Shown one piece after another: positions 34,553 to 43,984 of a stretch of DNA of 64,000 bases. The stretch is from Pedobacter suwonensis (GTDB lineage Bacteria > Bacteroidota > Bacteroidia > Sphingobacteriales > Sphingobacteriaceae). Positions within the stretch are counted from its first letter, which is position 1; every line of letters starts with the position of its first letter. The notes beneath the pieces were generated by a model, which was not told the DNA's origin, ran no database searches, and saw nothing but the letters and a program-made list of their open reading frames with translations. The stretch is taken from the NCBI RefSeq assembly GCF_900111825.1, contig NZ_FOJM01000011.1, forward strand, positions 165,949-229,948, given 5' to 3'. Made by a program: the position numbers and the translations under genes.

Positions 34553-37500
34553 TTAAAAAGTTAATTTAATACCAAAATTATAGGTTCTGGCTAGCGGATA
34601 GTTACCATAATCCACGCCAGGTGTTAAATTGGCACCTCCGCTATAATCCACCTCAGGATTATAACCTTTGTATTTTGTAATGGTAAATGCATTATCTACA
34701 CTCGCATAAACACGGATATTACTTACTTTAAGCGTATTGGCCAGTTGCTTTGGAAAACTATAACCTAAAGTAATATTGGTACACCTGAAGTAAGAGCCAT
34801 CCTGAATATAAAATGACGATAAACGGGTACTGTTACTTTGTGTACCTGCACGAGACGCTCGGTAGTTTAAACCACTACCAGGATTGGCTTCGTTTCTATA
34901 ACGATCGGCAACCTCTACATACTGGTTACCTGAACCTTCAAAGTTATACAGATAGTAATCTTGTCCATCTAACACCTGGTTCCCATACGATCCGTTAAAT
35001 GACGCCCTTAAGTCGAAAGTTTTATAAGCAGTATTTAAGGCAAAACCGTAGGTAAATTTCGGGTATGGTGTGCCGATTACCGTTTTGTCTGCGTCATTCA
35101 CAATGCCATTGCCATCAGTATCCTGGAAATATGAATCACCGATTTTTGCGGGATTAGTTGAAGAAGCTGATGCAGCAACCTTTCCGACATTATCTGCCGT
35201 CAAACGACCTAAAACCTTAAATCCGTAAAACATGCCTACCGGATACCCTTCCTGCGTAGTGTGTGTAATGTATGAGCGCTCCGCACCATTGGTAAAGATG
35301 CTACTTGCGCCACCCATATTTAAAACCTTATTACGGTTAACGGCAATATTACCGCTTAAGCCCAAAGTAAAATCCTGATTTTGGATAATTCTTCCATCCA
35401 ACTGCAAATCGAAACCTTTGTTACGGATTTTGCTATCATTCAGATTAGTCAGGATAGACGAGGTACCTGAAATTCCGGAAACTGGCTGATTGAACAACAG
35501 GTTGTAAGAATAACTCAGGTAATAATTGGCGATAATGGATAAACGGTTGCGGAACAAGCTGATATCAGTACCAAAATTGTATTGGGATGTAGATTCCCAG
35601 CCTAATTTCGGATCTTGAATGGCATTTGGCCAGATAGCCGTAGATATGGCGCTACCGAATACAACACCATTTGGTGCACTCATTTCTTGCTGTGTCCTGT
35701 AATTCGGAATATTATTATTTCCACTTAAACCCCAGCTTGCCCTTAACTTAACGGTAGATTGTTCGCCAAGAAAACTGTTATAGAAATCTTCTTCGGAAAG
35801 ATTCCATCCTGCAGCTATTGAAGGGAAATTGCCATATTTATTTAAAGGGCCAAACCTTGATGATCCATCACGGCGGAATGAACCGGTCAGAAAATATTTT
35901 CCTGCATAATTATAACTGAAACGGCCGAAATAAGAAAGCAAAGTATTGGTAGATTTTGCTGTTTTGTTTGCTCCATCAGTTATTAAAGTTAAAAATCCTG
36001 CATCAGCACCTTTATCGGTAATTTCGCCAATATTATCATTCTGAAAACCACTGGCAGAGATACGGATCAGATCACTATTTGTTTTCTGCGCAGAATAGCC
36101 GCCGAGCACATCAATTTTATGTTTACCAAAGGTTTTATTGTAGTTTAAGGTAAACTCACCAAGCTGATCAACCTGACTAAGCGTTTGTGCAATAGCATTC
36201 GCTACCGCTATCGAAGCAGTAGAATAAGGTGGATTATTACCATTACTTAAGCTGGTTGGCAGATAAAAATCATATTTCTCGTTATAGGTCTGTGTACCTA
36301 AATTGGCTTTAAAATCTAATCCTTCCAATATTTTATAAGTAGCGTTGGCATTATAGGTGCTTCTCGCTCCCTTTCTGGTAATTTTTACCTGTTCAACTGT
36401 AGCCAAAGGATTTTCAGGATTCTGGATACCATATTGAGAGGCTAAAGCGCCCATGCCAAACTGGATGGGATTACCATTCGCATCCGTTGCAGGTAGATAT
36501 GGCAGGTAAATCAAAGCCGACATCATCGGACTTAAATCATAACGACCTTCCCTCACTTCGCGATTATCGTTCTGTGTGTACGAGATGTTCGCGCCTACAC
36601 GTAAACGCTCGCTCACCTTGCCATCTATATTAGCCCTGAAGTTGGTAACCTTTTGGTTAGTATTGGTTACAATACCGTTATTATTCTGGTAACCACCACT
36701 TAAAAAGTACTTAATATCTTTAGTACCGCCAGAAAAGGAAAGGTTATGGCGTTGAAAAGTGGCATTGCGATAAAGTTCGTCCTGCCAATCGGTATTGTAC
36801 TTAGCAGGAATAGCTTGTTGTGTACTAAAATTATAAAGATCTGCAGGTATACTCACACTACTTCCGTTACCCACATTGGCAATACGCGTAGCATTGTTAT
36901 CACTAAACATGGCATCGTTCCAGGTTTTTCCGGCATTTACCCATAAATCTTTATAGGCATTGTTACGCCCGTCGATTAAAAGCTGGATAAACTGGTTGGC
37001 ATCCAAGAGTTTTACTTTTTTAGCCAGCTGAGAAACGCCACCCTGGACATCATACTCAAATCTTCCTTTTCCATCCGTACCTCTTTTGGTGGTAATTAAC
37101 ACTACCCCTCCCGATGCCCTTGAACCATAAATGGCAGCAGAAGCGGCATCTTTTAGAATATCGATGGTTTCAATATCCTCTGGATTAATGGATACGTTAT
37201 TTCCTGCCGGATACCCGTCAATTACATATAAAGGATCTGAACTGGCATTAATGGAACCAATACCTCTTACCCTGATTTTGGTGCCGGAATACGGCGCACC
37301 GCTGGTTTGAGATACCTGCACGCCGGCAACTTTACCAACCAAAGCCTGACCAACCGTAGGAGAAGTTAAATTCATTTCGCTGGCTTTAACACTGCTGATG
37401 GCACCTGTTACATCCGATTTTCTGATCTTCTGATAACCAATGGCCACCACTTCATTTAAAGTATTACTGCTTTCTTTTAAAACAACATTAATATTCTGAC

Positions 37501-37834
37501 GGCCATTAACTACAACCTCCTGGTTATCGTAACCGATATATGAAAATACAAGGATTGCACCTTCTTCTACATTAATTGAATATCTGCCGTTGGAATCTGT
37601 AACTGTAGTTTTTTTTGTTTTCTTTTCGAAGACACTAACACCAGGTAATGGTTGGTTATTTTGATCGGTAACTGTTCCGCTCACCGTGGCAAATGCTTTA
37701 TGGTATAAGGCCGAAACAGCTTCACCATGGTTTATTGCTATTGCATTAGCATTACAGATGGCCAGTAAACCTAAGGGCAAAAGCAATTTCCTGCAAGTAC
37801 GATTTATACCTGCGGTTAAAAAAAATGATGTCAT
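34553..37834 (-). CDS. SusC/RagA-family TonB-linked outer-membrane transporter
   Basis: This 1093-residue protein has an N-terminal signal region, a carboxypeptidase-regulatory-like domain (about 48-125, VSGTVTDQNNQPLPGVSV), a TonB box-like stretch near NEVVAIGYQ, a plug (about 130-250, with LVGKVAGVQVSQTSG and IRVRGIGSINASSDPLYVID) and a 22-strand-type barrel ending ARTYNFGIKLTF. It imports oligomers with the SusD partner using TonB energy. There is no N-terminal STN domain, so signalling to an anti-sigma factor is not expected. No glycoside hydrolase is adjacent. Confidence 0.95.
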   Translation of the reverse strand: MTSFFLTAGINRTCRKLLLPLGLLAICNANAIAINHGEAVSALYHKAFATVSGTVTDQNNQPLPGVSVFEKKTKKTTVTDSNGRYSINVEEGAILVFSYIGYDNQEVVVNGRQNINVVLKESSNTLNEVVAIGYQKIRKSDVTGAISSVKASEMNLTSPTVGQALVGKVAGVQVSQTSGAPYSGTKIRVRGIGSINASSDPLYVIDGYPAGNNVSINPEDIETIDILKDAASAAIYGSRASGGVVLITTKRGTDGKGRFEYDVQGGVSQLAKKVKLLDANQFIQLLIDGRNNAYKDLWVNAGKTWNDAMFSDNNATRIANVGNGSSVSIPADLYNFSTQQAIPAKYNTDWQDELYRNATFQRHNLSFSGGTKDIKYFLSGGYQNNNGIVTNTNQKVTNFRANIDGKVSERLRVGANISYTQNDNREVREGRYDLSPMMSALIYLPYLPATDANGNPIQFGMGALASQYGIQNPENPLATVEQVKITRKGARSTYNANATYKILEGLDFKANLGTQTYNEKYDFYLPTSLSNGNNPPYSTASIAVANAIAQTLSQVDQLGEFTLNYNKTFGKHKIDVLGGYSAQKTNSDLIRISASGFQNDNIGEITDKGADAGFLTLITDGANKTAKSTNTLLSYFGRFSYNYAGKYFLTGSFRRDGSSRFGPLNKYGNFPSIAAGWNLSEEDFYNSFLGEQSTVKLRASWGLSGNNNIPNYRTQQEMSAPNGVVFGSAISTAIWPNAIQDPKLGWESTSQYNFGTDISLFRNRLSIIANYYLSYSYNLLFNQPVSGISGTSSILTNLNDSKIRNKGFDLQLDGRIIQNQDFTLGLSGNIAVNRNKVLNMGGASSIFTNGAERSYITHTTQEGYPVGMFYGFKVLGRLTADNVGKVAASASSTNPAKIGDSYFQDTDGNGIVNDADKTVIGTPYPKFTYGFALNTAYKTFDLRASFNGSYGNQVLDGQDYYLYNFEGSGNQYVEVADRYRNEANPGSGLNYRASRAGTQSNSTRLSSFYIQDGSYFRCTNITLGYSFPKQLANTLKVSNIRVYASVDNAFTITKYKGYNPEVDYSGGANLTPGVDYGNYPLARTYNFGIKLTF

Positions 37835-38155
37835 CTTTTTGTTCTTAGTAATGGTTTTGAAATATAATTGGGTTTTGTGTTTTTAAGTAGAAGCGTAGAT
37901 TTCACATTTACATAGGCTTATCCTTTTAAAATTGACGAGTAATTTTTTTGAGCGTTCTACCGCCGCAAAAGTAGCGGTGCATTTTTAACGCGATGTATCC
38001 CCTGTGTTAACTCTTTACACCAATAAGAATAGCTTCTTTAAGTTAATATTAACTCGAACCAAATATTTATAAATCGATTTACTTGAGCTAAAGGATAACA
38101 CTTGCTTAATTTTGGTTTAATGGCAGGCGTTTAATTTCACACCCAAAACTTTTAG
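37835..38155. other. 321-base divergent promoter region (SusC and DUF218 genes)
   Basis: AT-rich region between divergent genes. It has a -7-like box for SusC at 37966-37973. An AGTTAATATTAACT palindrome lies at 38040-38053, a possible operator. Nothing else is recognised. Confidence 0.5.
37966..37973 (-). promoter_or_regulatory. Candidate -7 box for SusC/SusD operon
   Basis: The minus strand reads TACTTTTG, matching TAnnTTTG. It would place transcription start near 37960 and leave a leader of about 125 bases. No strong -33 TTTG is seen. Confidence 0.45.
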
Positions 38156-39403
38156 ATGAAACTCTGCTATCTTTTTCTGGTAATTTACCTGTTGTGCCAA
38201 GGCTTAGCTGCACAGGAAATGCCCTCGCCATCTTATCAAATTATCCAAACCAGAAATGCTGTACAGTACAAAAATTATTATCTGCTAACACTTTTCGAAC
38301 AATTGCCAGAGTTCCGTCAAACGCTCAGTACAGATACGGTACTAAACGCCATCTATCAATTAAAAACGCTCCGCATAAACGAAGCAATTAAAACCTGTAG
38401 AACCGATATTACCTGTTATGCGAAAGCTTTAAAATTTACCGATGATGAAATATCCGGTATCGGAAACCGGTTAGCCAAGCTTTACACAGAAAATAATCTA
38501 TTCGGAAGATTGATCAAAAACCACCTCCTTCCATCAGGGTGTTATGCCCTTTTTGCCAAAGAACAGCATCAAAACCTATTGATTAAGGCATGGGAGCAAG
38601 ATGCAAATGCCATTAATTACGCTATTGGCGTATATGTAGAGGGAAATAAACCCAATTACCCGAAAATAGATTCCATCAGTTTTAAAGTAAAGGATAAAGA
38701 ATTTGCAGAACTCACGGCAGCCAATGCCTGGTTAGCCTTACAAGGAAATAATAAACTGTTTTTTGAACCCACTATGCAATTTGCAATTCAGGCATTAGAA
38801 CTCAATGAACGTGATGATGCTGCAGATTATGAACCGATGGCCAAAGGTGTAAACCTGGCAGCCATTCAACAGCTCAAAAAAGTGGATTGGAAGAAATACC
38901 CTTACAGCGTAATCCTGATTCCGGGTGCAGGACCTGAAGAAAAAGATGTTGCCCTAAGCCCCGGCGGAATGATCCGCTGCCGTTTAGCGGCCCTACAGTA
39001 TAAAAAAGGTATGGCGCCATTTATTGTGGTATCTGGTGGCAGGGTACATCCCTATAAAACCAAGTTTAGCGAAGCCTATGAAATGAAAAAGTTTCTAATG
39101 AGAGTGCTCCAAATACCTGAAAGCGCCATTATTATGGAACCCCACGCCCGCCACACCACTACTAATTTACGTAACTGCGCCAGACTGATGTTCAGGTATG
39201 GCATGCCGGTAGATAAAGCTGGAATGGTTTGTACCGTAAAATCGCAGAGCTACTACATCACCGATATCCTGCCCGAACGTTGTAAAAAAGAACTCGGTTA
39301 TTATCCTTATAAAAGTGGAAAACGACTGAGTGAAACCGAATCAGAATTTTACCTGAATACCAATTCTTTACAGATCGATTTTGATGAACCCCTAGATCCT
39401 TAA
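38156..39403 (+). CDS. Secreted DUF218 (YdcF/SanA-like) protein
   Basis: This 415-residue protein has a signal peptide (LFLVIYLLCQGLAAQ) and about 200 residues of helical N-terminal region with no family known to me. The DUF218 domain fills about 255-400: SVILIPGAGPEE, SPGGMIRCRLAALQYKKG, APFIVVSGGR and HARHTTTNLRNCARLM. DUF218 proteins include envelope factors such as SanA and ElyC; the enzymatic role is unsettled. A gene for a secreted hypothetical starts two bases after the stop codon, so they form an operon. Confidence 0.8.
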   Translation: MKLCYLFLVIYLLCQGLAAQEMPSPSYQIIQTRNAVQYKNYYLLTLFEQLPEFRQTLSTDTVLNAIYQLKTLRINEAIKTCRTDITCYAKALKFTDDEISGIGNRLAKLYTENNLFGRLIKNHLLPSGCYALFAKEQHQNLLIKAWEQDANAINYAIGVYVEGNKPNYPKIDSISFKVKDKEFAELTAANAWLALQGNNKLFFEPTMQFAIQALELNERDDAADYEPMAKGVNLAAIQQLKKVDWKKYPYSVILIPGAGPEEKDVALSPGGMIRCRLAALQYKKGMAPFIVVSGGRVHPYKTKFSEAYEMKKFLMRVLQIPESAIIMEPHARHTTTNLRNCARLMFRYGMPVDKAGMVCTVKSQSYYITDILPERCKKELGYYPYKSGKRLSETESEFYLNTNSLQIDFDEPLDP

Positions 39404-39405
39404 TC

Positions 39406-40284
39406 ATGAAAACACTAAACCCTGTTTTAGTCCTGATTGTGATGTTTTTTGTTGCGAGATACAGCAAAACAGAAGGAAAAATAGCGAAAACAATTACTCT
39501 TGATTCCTTAGGTGCCTGCCAGGGTATTTCGAAGCAGAGCGGGCATTATTTTCTGTATGGGGATAGAGAAGTTGGTATAATGCGCGAATATAAACTTCAG
39601 AAAGATTCGCTTATTTATGAGCATAAGGAATACAAATTTACCATTAAAGGCAAAAACGTAATTAAACATCCTACTGGCATTGCCTACCACAAAGGCTTAC
39701 CAACGTTTGTGGGCAACTCGGTTAAACAAAATGCAGCAGGCACACTTTGGAAAGCAGAAATTAACTGCATCAATTGGTCAGTTTTTTTAAAAAGCCGAAA
39801 ATTAGATAGCAACCTGATTAAAACCATTGAGGATGATGCCTGTATTCAGGGCACGCGGCCAGAATACGTAAATTACAAAGGCAATTGGTATGTGGCCACA
39901 GCCGATTATGGCAATAAAGCTAACGAAGTACGTTTATACAATCCAGAAGCCTTATCGAAAGCCAATAAAACCAGCGAAAAAGGTGTACTTTTCAAAAAAT
40001 TCACCTGTTCACCTTGGGTACAAAACTTACATTACATTGCAGATAAAGGAATACTGGTTTTAATCCAAAATCAGATCGAAGGCCGTAAATGGAGGTTTAC
40101 CTTTATTGATCTCGAAAAATCATTAACTAAAGGTCAAGAGGTTGTTTTAAATGTAATTGATGCCGATAAACAAGACGAACTGGAAGGTTTTACTTTTACT
40201 GATAAAGCGAATAAAGGCATCGCCGTAAGCTCATCGCGTAAAAACAATATAAGTTTTATAGATTTCGCTTTTGGTAGTTATTGA
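39406..40284 (+). CDS. Secreted hypothetical protein, beta-propeller-like
   Basis: This 292-residue protein has an N-terminal hydrophobic signal (LNPVLVLIVMFFVARY). The mature part has regularly spaced short strand pairs such as GHYFLYGDREVGIMREYKL, NWYVATADYGNKANEVRLYN and DELEGFTFTDKANKGIAVSS, compatible with a five- or six-bladed propeller. No catalytic motif is recognised. It is co-transcribed with the DUF218 gene (2-base spacing). Confidence 0.6.
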   Translation: MKTLNPVLVLIVMFFVARYSKTEGKIAKTITLDSLGACQGISKQSGHYFLYGDREVGIMREYKLQKDSLIYEHKEYKFTIKGKNVIKHPTGIAYHKGLPTFVGNSVKQNAAGTLWKAEINCINWSVFLKSRKLDSNLIKTIEDDACIQGTRPEYVNYKGNWYVATADYGNKANEVRLYNPEALSKANKTSEKGVLFKKFTCSPWVQNLHYIADKGILVLIQNQIEGRKWRFTFIDLEKSLTKGQEVVLNVIDADKQDELEGFTFTDKANKGIAVSSSRKNNISFIDFAFGSY

Positions 40285-40346
40285 TAATCAACATGATATT
40301 CAAGCTTCCTTAGACTCCGCTACCATTGACAGATTTCCCGAAAAAA

Positions 40347-40388
40347 TTCGTCATCTCGACTGTAGCGCAGCGAAATGGAGAGATCTTT
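40347..40388 (+). repeat. Family C repeat, left half
   Basis: TTCGTCATCTCGACTG and AGCGCAGCGAAATGGAGAG with ATCT match 2085-2124 with one difference. The right arm is not conserved. It is preceded by TACCATTGACAG as in family B ends. Confidence 0.7.
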
Positions 40389-40493
40389 TCAACAGAGTTA
40401 TTGAAATCTAGTTTATCCTATCAGTTGGTGTCACAACGACCGACATCAATAGATTATTTAGAAAATGAGCAACCTGTAGTTCTTGGAGGCTCG

Positions 40494-40720
40494 CAGTCCC
40501 GCTTTCGCTTATAGTCCTCGCTGCGCTCCGGGCTATTCCGCTCAATCGCGTTTAGGAACAATGGGCGCTGCACCCTGCAACCCTTAGTATGAAATGCTGC
40601 AAAAGCCACTTAGCCGCGGTTGAAGCGTTACCCTGCAGCAACGAGGTACGAGGCAGCAAAGCGTAAACGCAAAAGACGGGAAGAAACTTAGTGTTATTTA
40701 CAGACCTTGCGCTCCAAAAC
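40494..40720 (+). repeat. Family A repeat, long copy
   Basis: In order it contains CAGTCCCGCTTTCGCTTATA, GTCCTCGCTGCGCTCCGGGC, TATTCCGCTCAATCGCG with TTTAGGAACAATGGGC, GCGTTACCCTGCAGCAACGA with GGTACGAGG, CGCAAAAGACGGGAAGAAAC and TTGCGCTCC. A second copy at 61360-61575 has the same blocks in the same order with substitutions and small indels. It has no open frame of significance. Confidence 0.65.
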
Positions 40721-40920
40721 ATAAGTTTGCGGCTACCTCTATCCTCGGTCTGTGTCCTCACAGAACGAAAAGGAAATAATCAAGGATGGTTTGTGGATAC
40801 ACACCGACCGAAATAAATTTATCTCTTAAGGACAGACTCTCATGAATATACCTACCCTTCTTTACTTTCCTTTTACACATCTTCACCGTATCTTTATGTA
40901 ATCAAAAAGAGGAAAGATAT

Positions 40921-41409
40921 ATGAATACTGAAAAAGCCATTCTTGCCGGCGGCTGCTTTTGGGGCGTAGAAGAACTGATCCGTCATTACCCTGGCGTTAT
41001 CTCAACGGTTGTTGGATACACTGGTGGCGATGTTCCCAATGCCACCTACCGGAACCATGGCACACATGCCGAAGCCATTGAAGTTACCTTTGACCCAACC
41101 GTTTTAACTTATCGCAAACTATTGGAATACTTTTTCCAGATCCACGATCCGAGCACACGCAACAGACAGGGAAATGATGTAGGTACATCTTACCGTTCAG
41201 CTATATTTTATAATAGTGAAGAACAGAAAAAAACTGCTGAGACACTGATTGCTGAATTGGATGCTTCGGGCAAATGGCCGGGCAAAATTGTAACTGAGGT
41301 GGTACCTGAAACCGATTTCTGGAATGCGGAAGAAGAACATCAGGACTATTTGCAGAAAAATCCTTACGGTTATACCTGCCATTTTGAAAGGCCGGATTGG
41401 AAGTTATAA
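40921..41409 (+). CDS. msrA: Peptide-methionine (S)-S-oxide reductase
   Basis: Reduces the S-epimer of methionine sulfoxide in proteins. This 162-residue protein has the catalytic Cys12 in GGCFWGVEE and the conserved [21 protein letters not shown] near 39-60, plus [15 protein letters not shown] near 140. No resolving Cys-rich C-terminal tail is visible apart from the Cys in GYTCHF. It is cytoplasmic. Not fused to MsrB. A terminator follows 45 bases after the stop. Confidence 0.96.
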   Translation: MNTEKAILAGGCFWGVEELIRHYPGVISTVVGYTGGDVPNATYRNHGTHAEAIEVTFDPTVLTYRKLLEYFFQIHDPSTRNRQGNDVGTSYRSAIFYNSEEQKKTAETLIAELDASGKWPGKIVTEVVPETDFWNAEEEHQDYLQKNPYGYTCHFERPDWKL

Positions 41410-41453
41410 ATCAGCTTAGCGCTGGGCGTTTGGCGTATAGCGAATGAACAACA

Positions 41454-41492
41454 CAAAAAGGCAACTTTCTTAACCGAAAAATTGCCTTTTTG
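41454..41492. terminator. Bidirectional terminator between msrA and phosphoesterase gene
   Basis: CAAAAAGGCAA (41454-41464) pairs exactly with TTGCCTTTTTG (41482-41492). T-rich sequence follows on both strands, and the two flanking genes converge. Confidence 0.8.
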
Positions 41493-41519
41493 TTTAAAAA
41501 CCAGATCATCACAGAAGTT

Positions 41520-43961
41520 CTAATCATCTTCATCTTTTTTCTTCTTCTCCAAAATCACAAAAGCACTACGTTTTGGAGCAGGCATTACCGATTGCTCGCC
41601 CTTAACCGATTTCCACACCACTTCATTTAAATCCAAATCAGGTGCCGAATCTTCTTTCGCAAAATTGAACAGTTCAGAACGTCTGCTGCTTTCGTTAACC
41701 GCCACGTTCCGGGTATCTAAATCAATAAGGGGTTGTAACGCATTGTATGGTGTAAAATCTGGCTTAGCTGTAAAGCACTCATACAATGGCATTGCTCCTG
41801 CATCGTACTGGCTCATAGGCGGTAAGCCTAAAATCAGTTCCATGGTACGCAGAAAACCTGAAGTAGAATACATGGTATGTACCGCCACATTTCTTTTCAC
41901 ATACGGGCCTATTACATAAGCCGGAGAACGGTGTGCATCTACATGGTCTGGCCCGTTTTGTGCATCATCTTCTAAAATAAACACAACTGATTCGTTCCAA
42001 ACCTTACTGTGCGAAAGGTGTTCAATGATTCGGCCTACTGCCAGATCATTATCGGCAACCGCTGCCTGTGGCGAGTATTTTCCTTTCTTCTGGCCACTGG
42101 TATGATCGTTTGAAATCCGTAGAGTATTGAACTGCGGTACCGCACCGGCTACCAATAAAGAATCAAAATCGTGCTGCCAGGCATCTACACGCACCTGATC
42201 TTTAATATCCATATCAAAACCCGGAGAAGACGGACACATATGCCCCTGTAACGATTTGATATTGGCTTTAGCATAAGATCCAAACTCACCGTAACTGCGG
42301 TAACTGATTCCCGCCCGCTGGCAATAATCCCAGATAAAACCTCCTTTCGGATAAGTTACCGGCCTGCCACCTTCGAAAGTGGTACTCCCACCACGGGCCC
42401 CATAACTGGTTGGCCATGTTTTTTCCACTACGTCAGTTGCGTAAGCCGCCATGCTCCAGTTATGCCCGTCGGCACTTACTTCTGCATCTACATAAAAGTT
42501 ATCCAGCAATACAAAATTCTCGGCCAGAGCATGTTGATTAGGGGTCACTTTGCGCCCGAAAAGGGTTAGCGTAGAATCGCCGTTTCCTTTTTTAATGTCG
42601 CCCAATACCTGATCGTAAGTACGGTTCTCTTTGATAATATAGAAAACATGTTTGATGGGAGATCTTTCGCCCTGTTTTCTGGGAATCGGGTTTCCTGCTT
42701 CACCATCGGCCGTTATCGTTTTTTTGTCGCTAAATGGTGTGTTGGCATAAACCCGTTGAGTATATACTTTTAATTGCCCGGGTTTTGGCGCATCGATAAA
42801 AGACAGCGTACCTTTAAACAAACCGGCAATGTATTGCAGTCTGCTATTAGCCGTACTGCCCATATGATAATCGCTGTTATCAACTTTAGAAACGGGTTGG
42901 GGGCCCTTTGGGTTCGCCATTGAGGTATTGCCCTTACCATTGCTAACTAATATTTTCGAGCCTAAAACCTTAACGCTGGTTGGATACCATCCTACCGGTA
43001 TAAAACCCTGACTCTGGCTTACGCCGGGTTTACTTACATCAAACACAGCTAAACAATTGTTGTCAGCATTGGCAATATAGAGCGTTTTTTCATTGCTACT
43101 CAAAGCCAGGCCGTTGGTAGTTGAACCCGTTAACTGTGTGGCATAAAGCGTGGTAGAGATGGTTTCAATTACTTTGTTGTTCAGCGTATTTACTACCGAA
43201 ACCGTATTATCGTTTGCATTGGCTACATACAGGATATTACCTTTTTTATTAAGCAAGAGTTCATTAGGATGATCGCCAACAGGAATCTGACGAACAATGC
43301 TTTCTGCCTGCAGATCAACAACTGCCACTGCTTTTCCGCCCCAGAGCGAAATATACAATTTACGCTCATCGGCAGCCAGCGTACAGCTATAGGCAATGGC
43401 AGGAAGTTGTACCCGTTTTAAAATCTTTTTTGCTTTCGGATCAATAATATACACGGCGCTATCTTCTTTGGTAACAGTGAATAATTTACTGTTATTGCTA
43501 TTTACCACAATACCGGCAGGACATATTTTACCCTTTGGCCAAACCGGCCCCAAAGTAATGGTATCACTCTTGCCCAGTTTATTGTTTACAATATTAAAAT
43601 CCAGAATCCAGTTATCGTTACCGCCTGATGCATAGAGGTGTTTTTCATCTTTACTAAAAGCAATTCCGTACCAGGACTTACCCAGCACCTTTTCGTCTAT
43701 AATTTGTTCTGTTTTAGGATCGATAAGTTGCAGCGACTGCGTACTCTGACCATTATTGGTAATGGCCAGATATTTACCTGATGCGCTGAGTTGCATATTT
43801 AAAGGCAAATCACCCAGTTGTACCGAATGCCCGGCCGGACTTAATTTCCAGCCATTAGGCAATAAAATTTGCTGGGTGGTTTCGTTTTTTCCCGGTAATT
43901 GTGCAAATCCTTTTTGGATAAACAGGAAACCGAATAATATAAATAGGTATGACTTTTTCAT
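41520..43961 (-). CDS. YncE-like beta-propeller / phosphoesterase fusion, secreted
   Basis: The start at 43961 (MKKSYLFILFGFLFIQKGFA) gives 813 residues with a clean signal peptide; an ATG 8 codons earlier overlaps the upstream gene. Residues about 35-400 are a seven-bladed YVTN/YncE-type propeller (ILYVANANDNTVSVVNTLNN, KTLYIANADNNCLAVFD). From about 440 a phosphoesterase domain follows: HVFYIIKENRTYDQVLGD, FYVDAEVSADGHNWSMAAYA, and FILEDDAQNGPDHVDAHRSP with metal-ligand Asp and His. This pairing is a known Bacteroidota architecture. It is the last gene of a three-gene operon. Confidence 0.88.
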   Translation of the reverse strand: MKKSYLFILFGFLFIQKGFAQLPGKNETTQQILLPNGWKLSPAGHSVQLGDLPLNMQLSASGKYLAITNNGQSTQSLQLIDPKTEQIIDEKVLGKSWYGIAFSKDEKHLYASGGNDNWILDFNIVNNKLGKSDTITLGPVWPKGKICPAGIVVNSNNSKLFTVTKEDSAVYIIDPKAKKILKRVQLPAIAYSCTLAADERKLYISLWGGKAVAVVDLQAESIVRQIPVGDHPNELLLNKKGNILYVANANDNTVSVVNTLNNKVIETISTTLYATQLTGSTTNGLALSSNEKTLYIANADNNCLAVFDVSKPGVSQSQGFIPVGWYPTSVKVLGSKILVSNGKGNTSMANPKGPQPVSKVDNSDYHMGSTANSRLQYIAGLFKGTLSFIDAPKPGQLKVYTQRVYANTPFSDKKTITADGEAGNPIPRKQGERSPIKHVFYIIKENRTYDQVLGDIKKGNGDSTLTLFGRKVTPNQHALAENFVLLDNFYVDAEVSADGHNWSMAAYATDVVEKTWPTSYGARGGSTTFEGGRPVTYPKGGFIWDYCQRAGISYRSYGEFGSYAKANIKSLQGHMCPSSPGFDMDIKDQVRVDAWQHDFDSLLVAGAVPQFNTLRISNDHTSGQKKGKYSPQAAVADNDLAVGRIIEHLSHSKVWNESVVFILEDDAQNGPDHVDAHRSPAYVIGPYVKRNVAVHTMYSTSGFLRTMELILGLPPMSQYDAGAMPLYECFTAKPDFTPYNALQPLIDLDTRNVAVNESSRRSELFNFAKEDSAPDLDLNEVVWKSVKGEQSVMPAPKRSAFVILEKKKKDEDD

Positions 43962-43984
43962 TTTATTAATTTGAAGCATGCACA

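Larger units (their letters stand above)
40285..40920. other. 636-base gap: two repeat elements
   Basis: It contains TACCATTGACAG (40321-40332, the end signature of family B), a family C hairpin half (40347-40388), and a large family A copy (40494-40720). The msrA promoter should lie in the last 200 bases; none is clear. Open frames here are read through repeats. Confidence 0.65.

Noticed and set aside
40326..40514. 62-codon open frame between the secreted hypothetical and msrA
   Set aside because: It is read through family C and family A repeats and has no recognisable domain.
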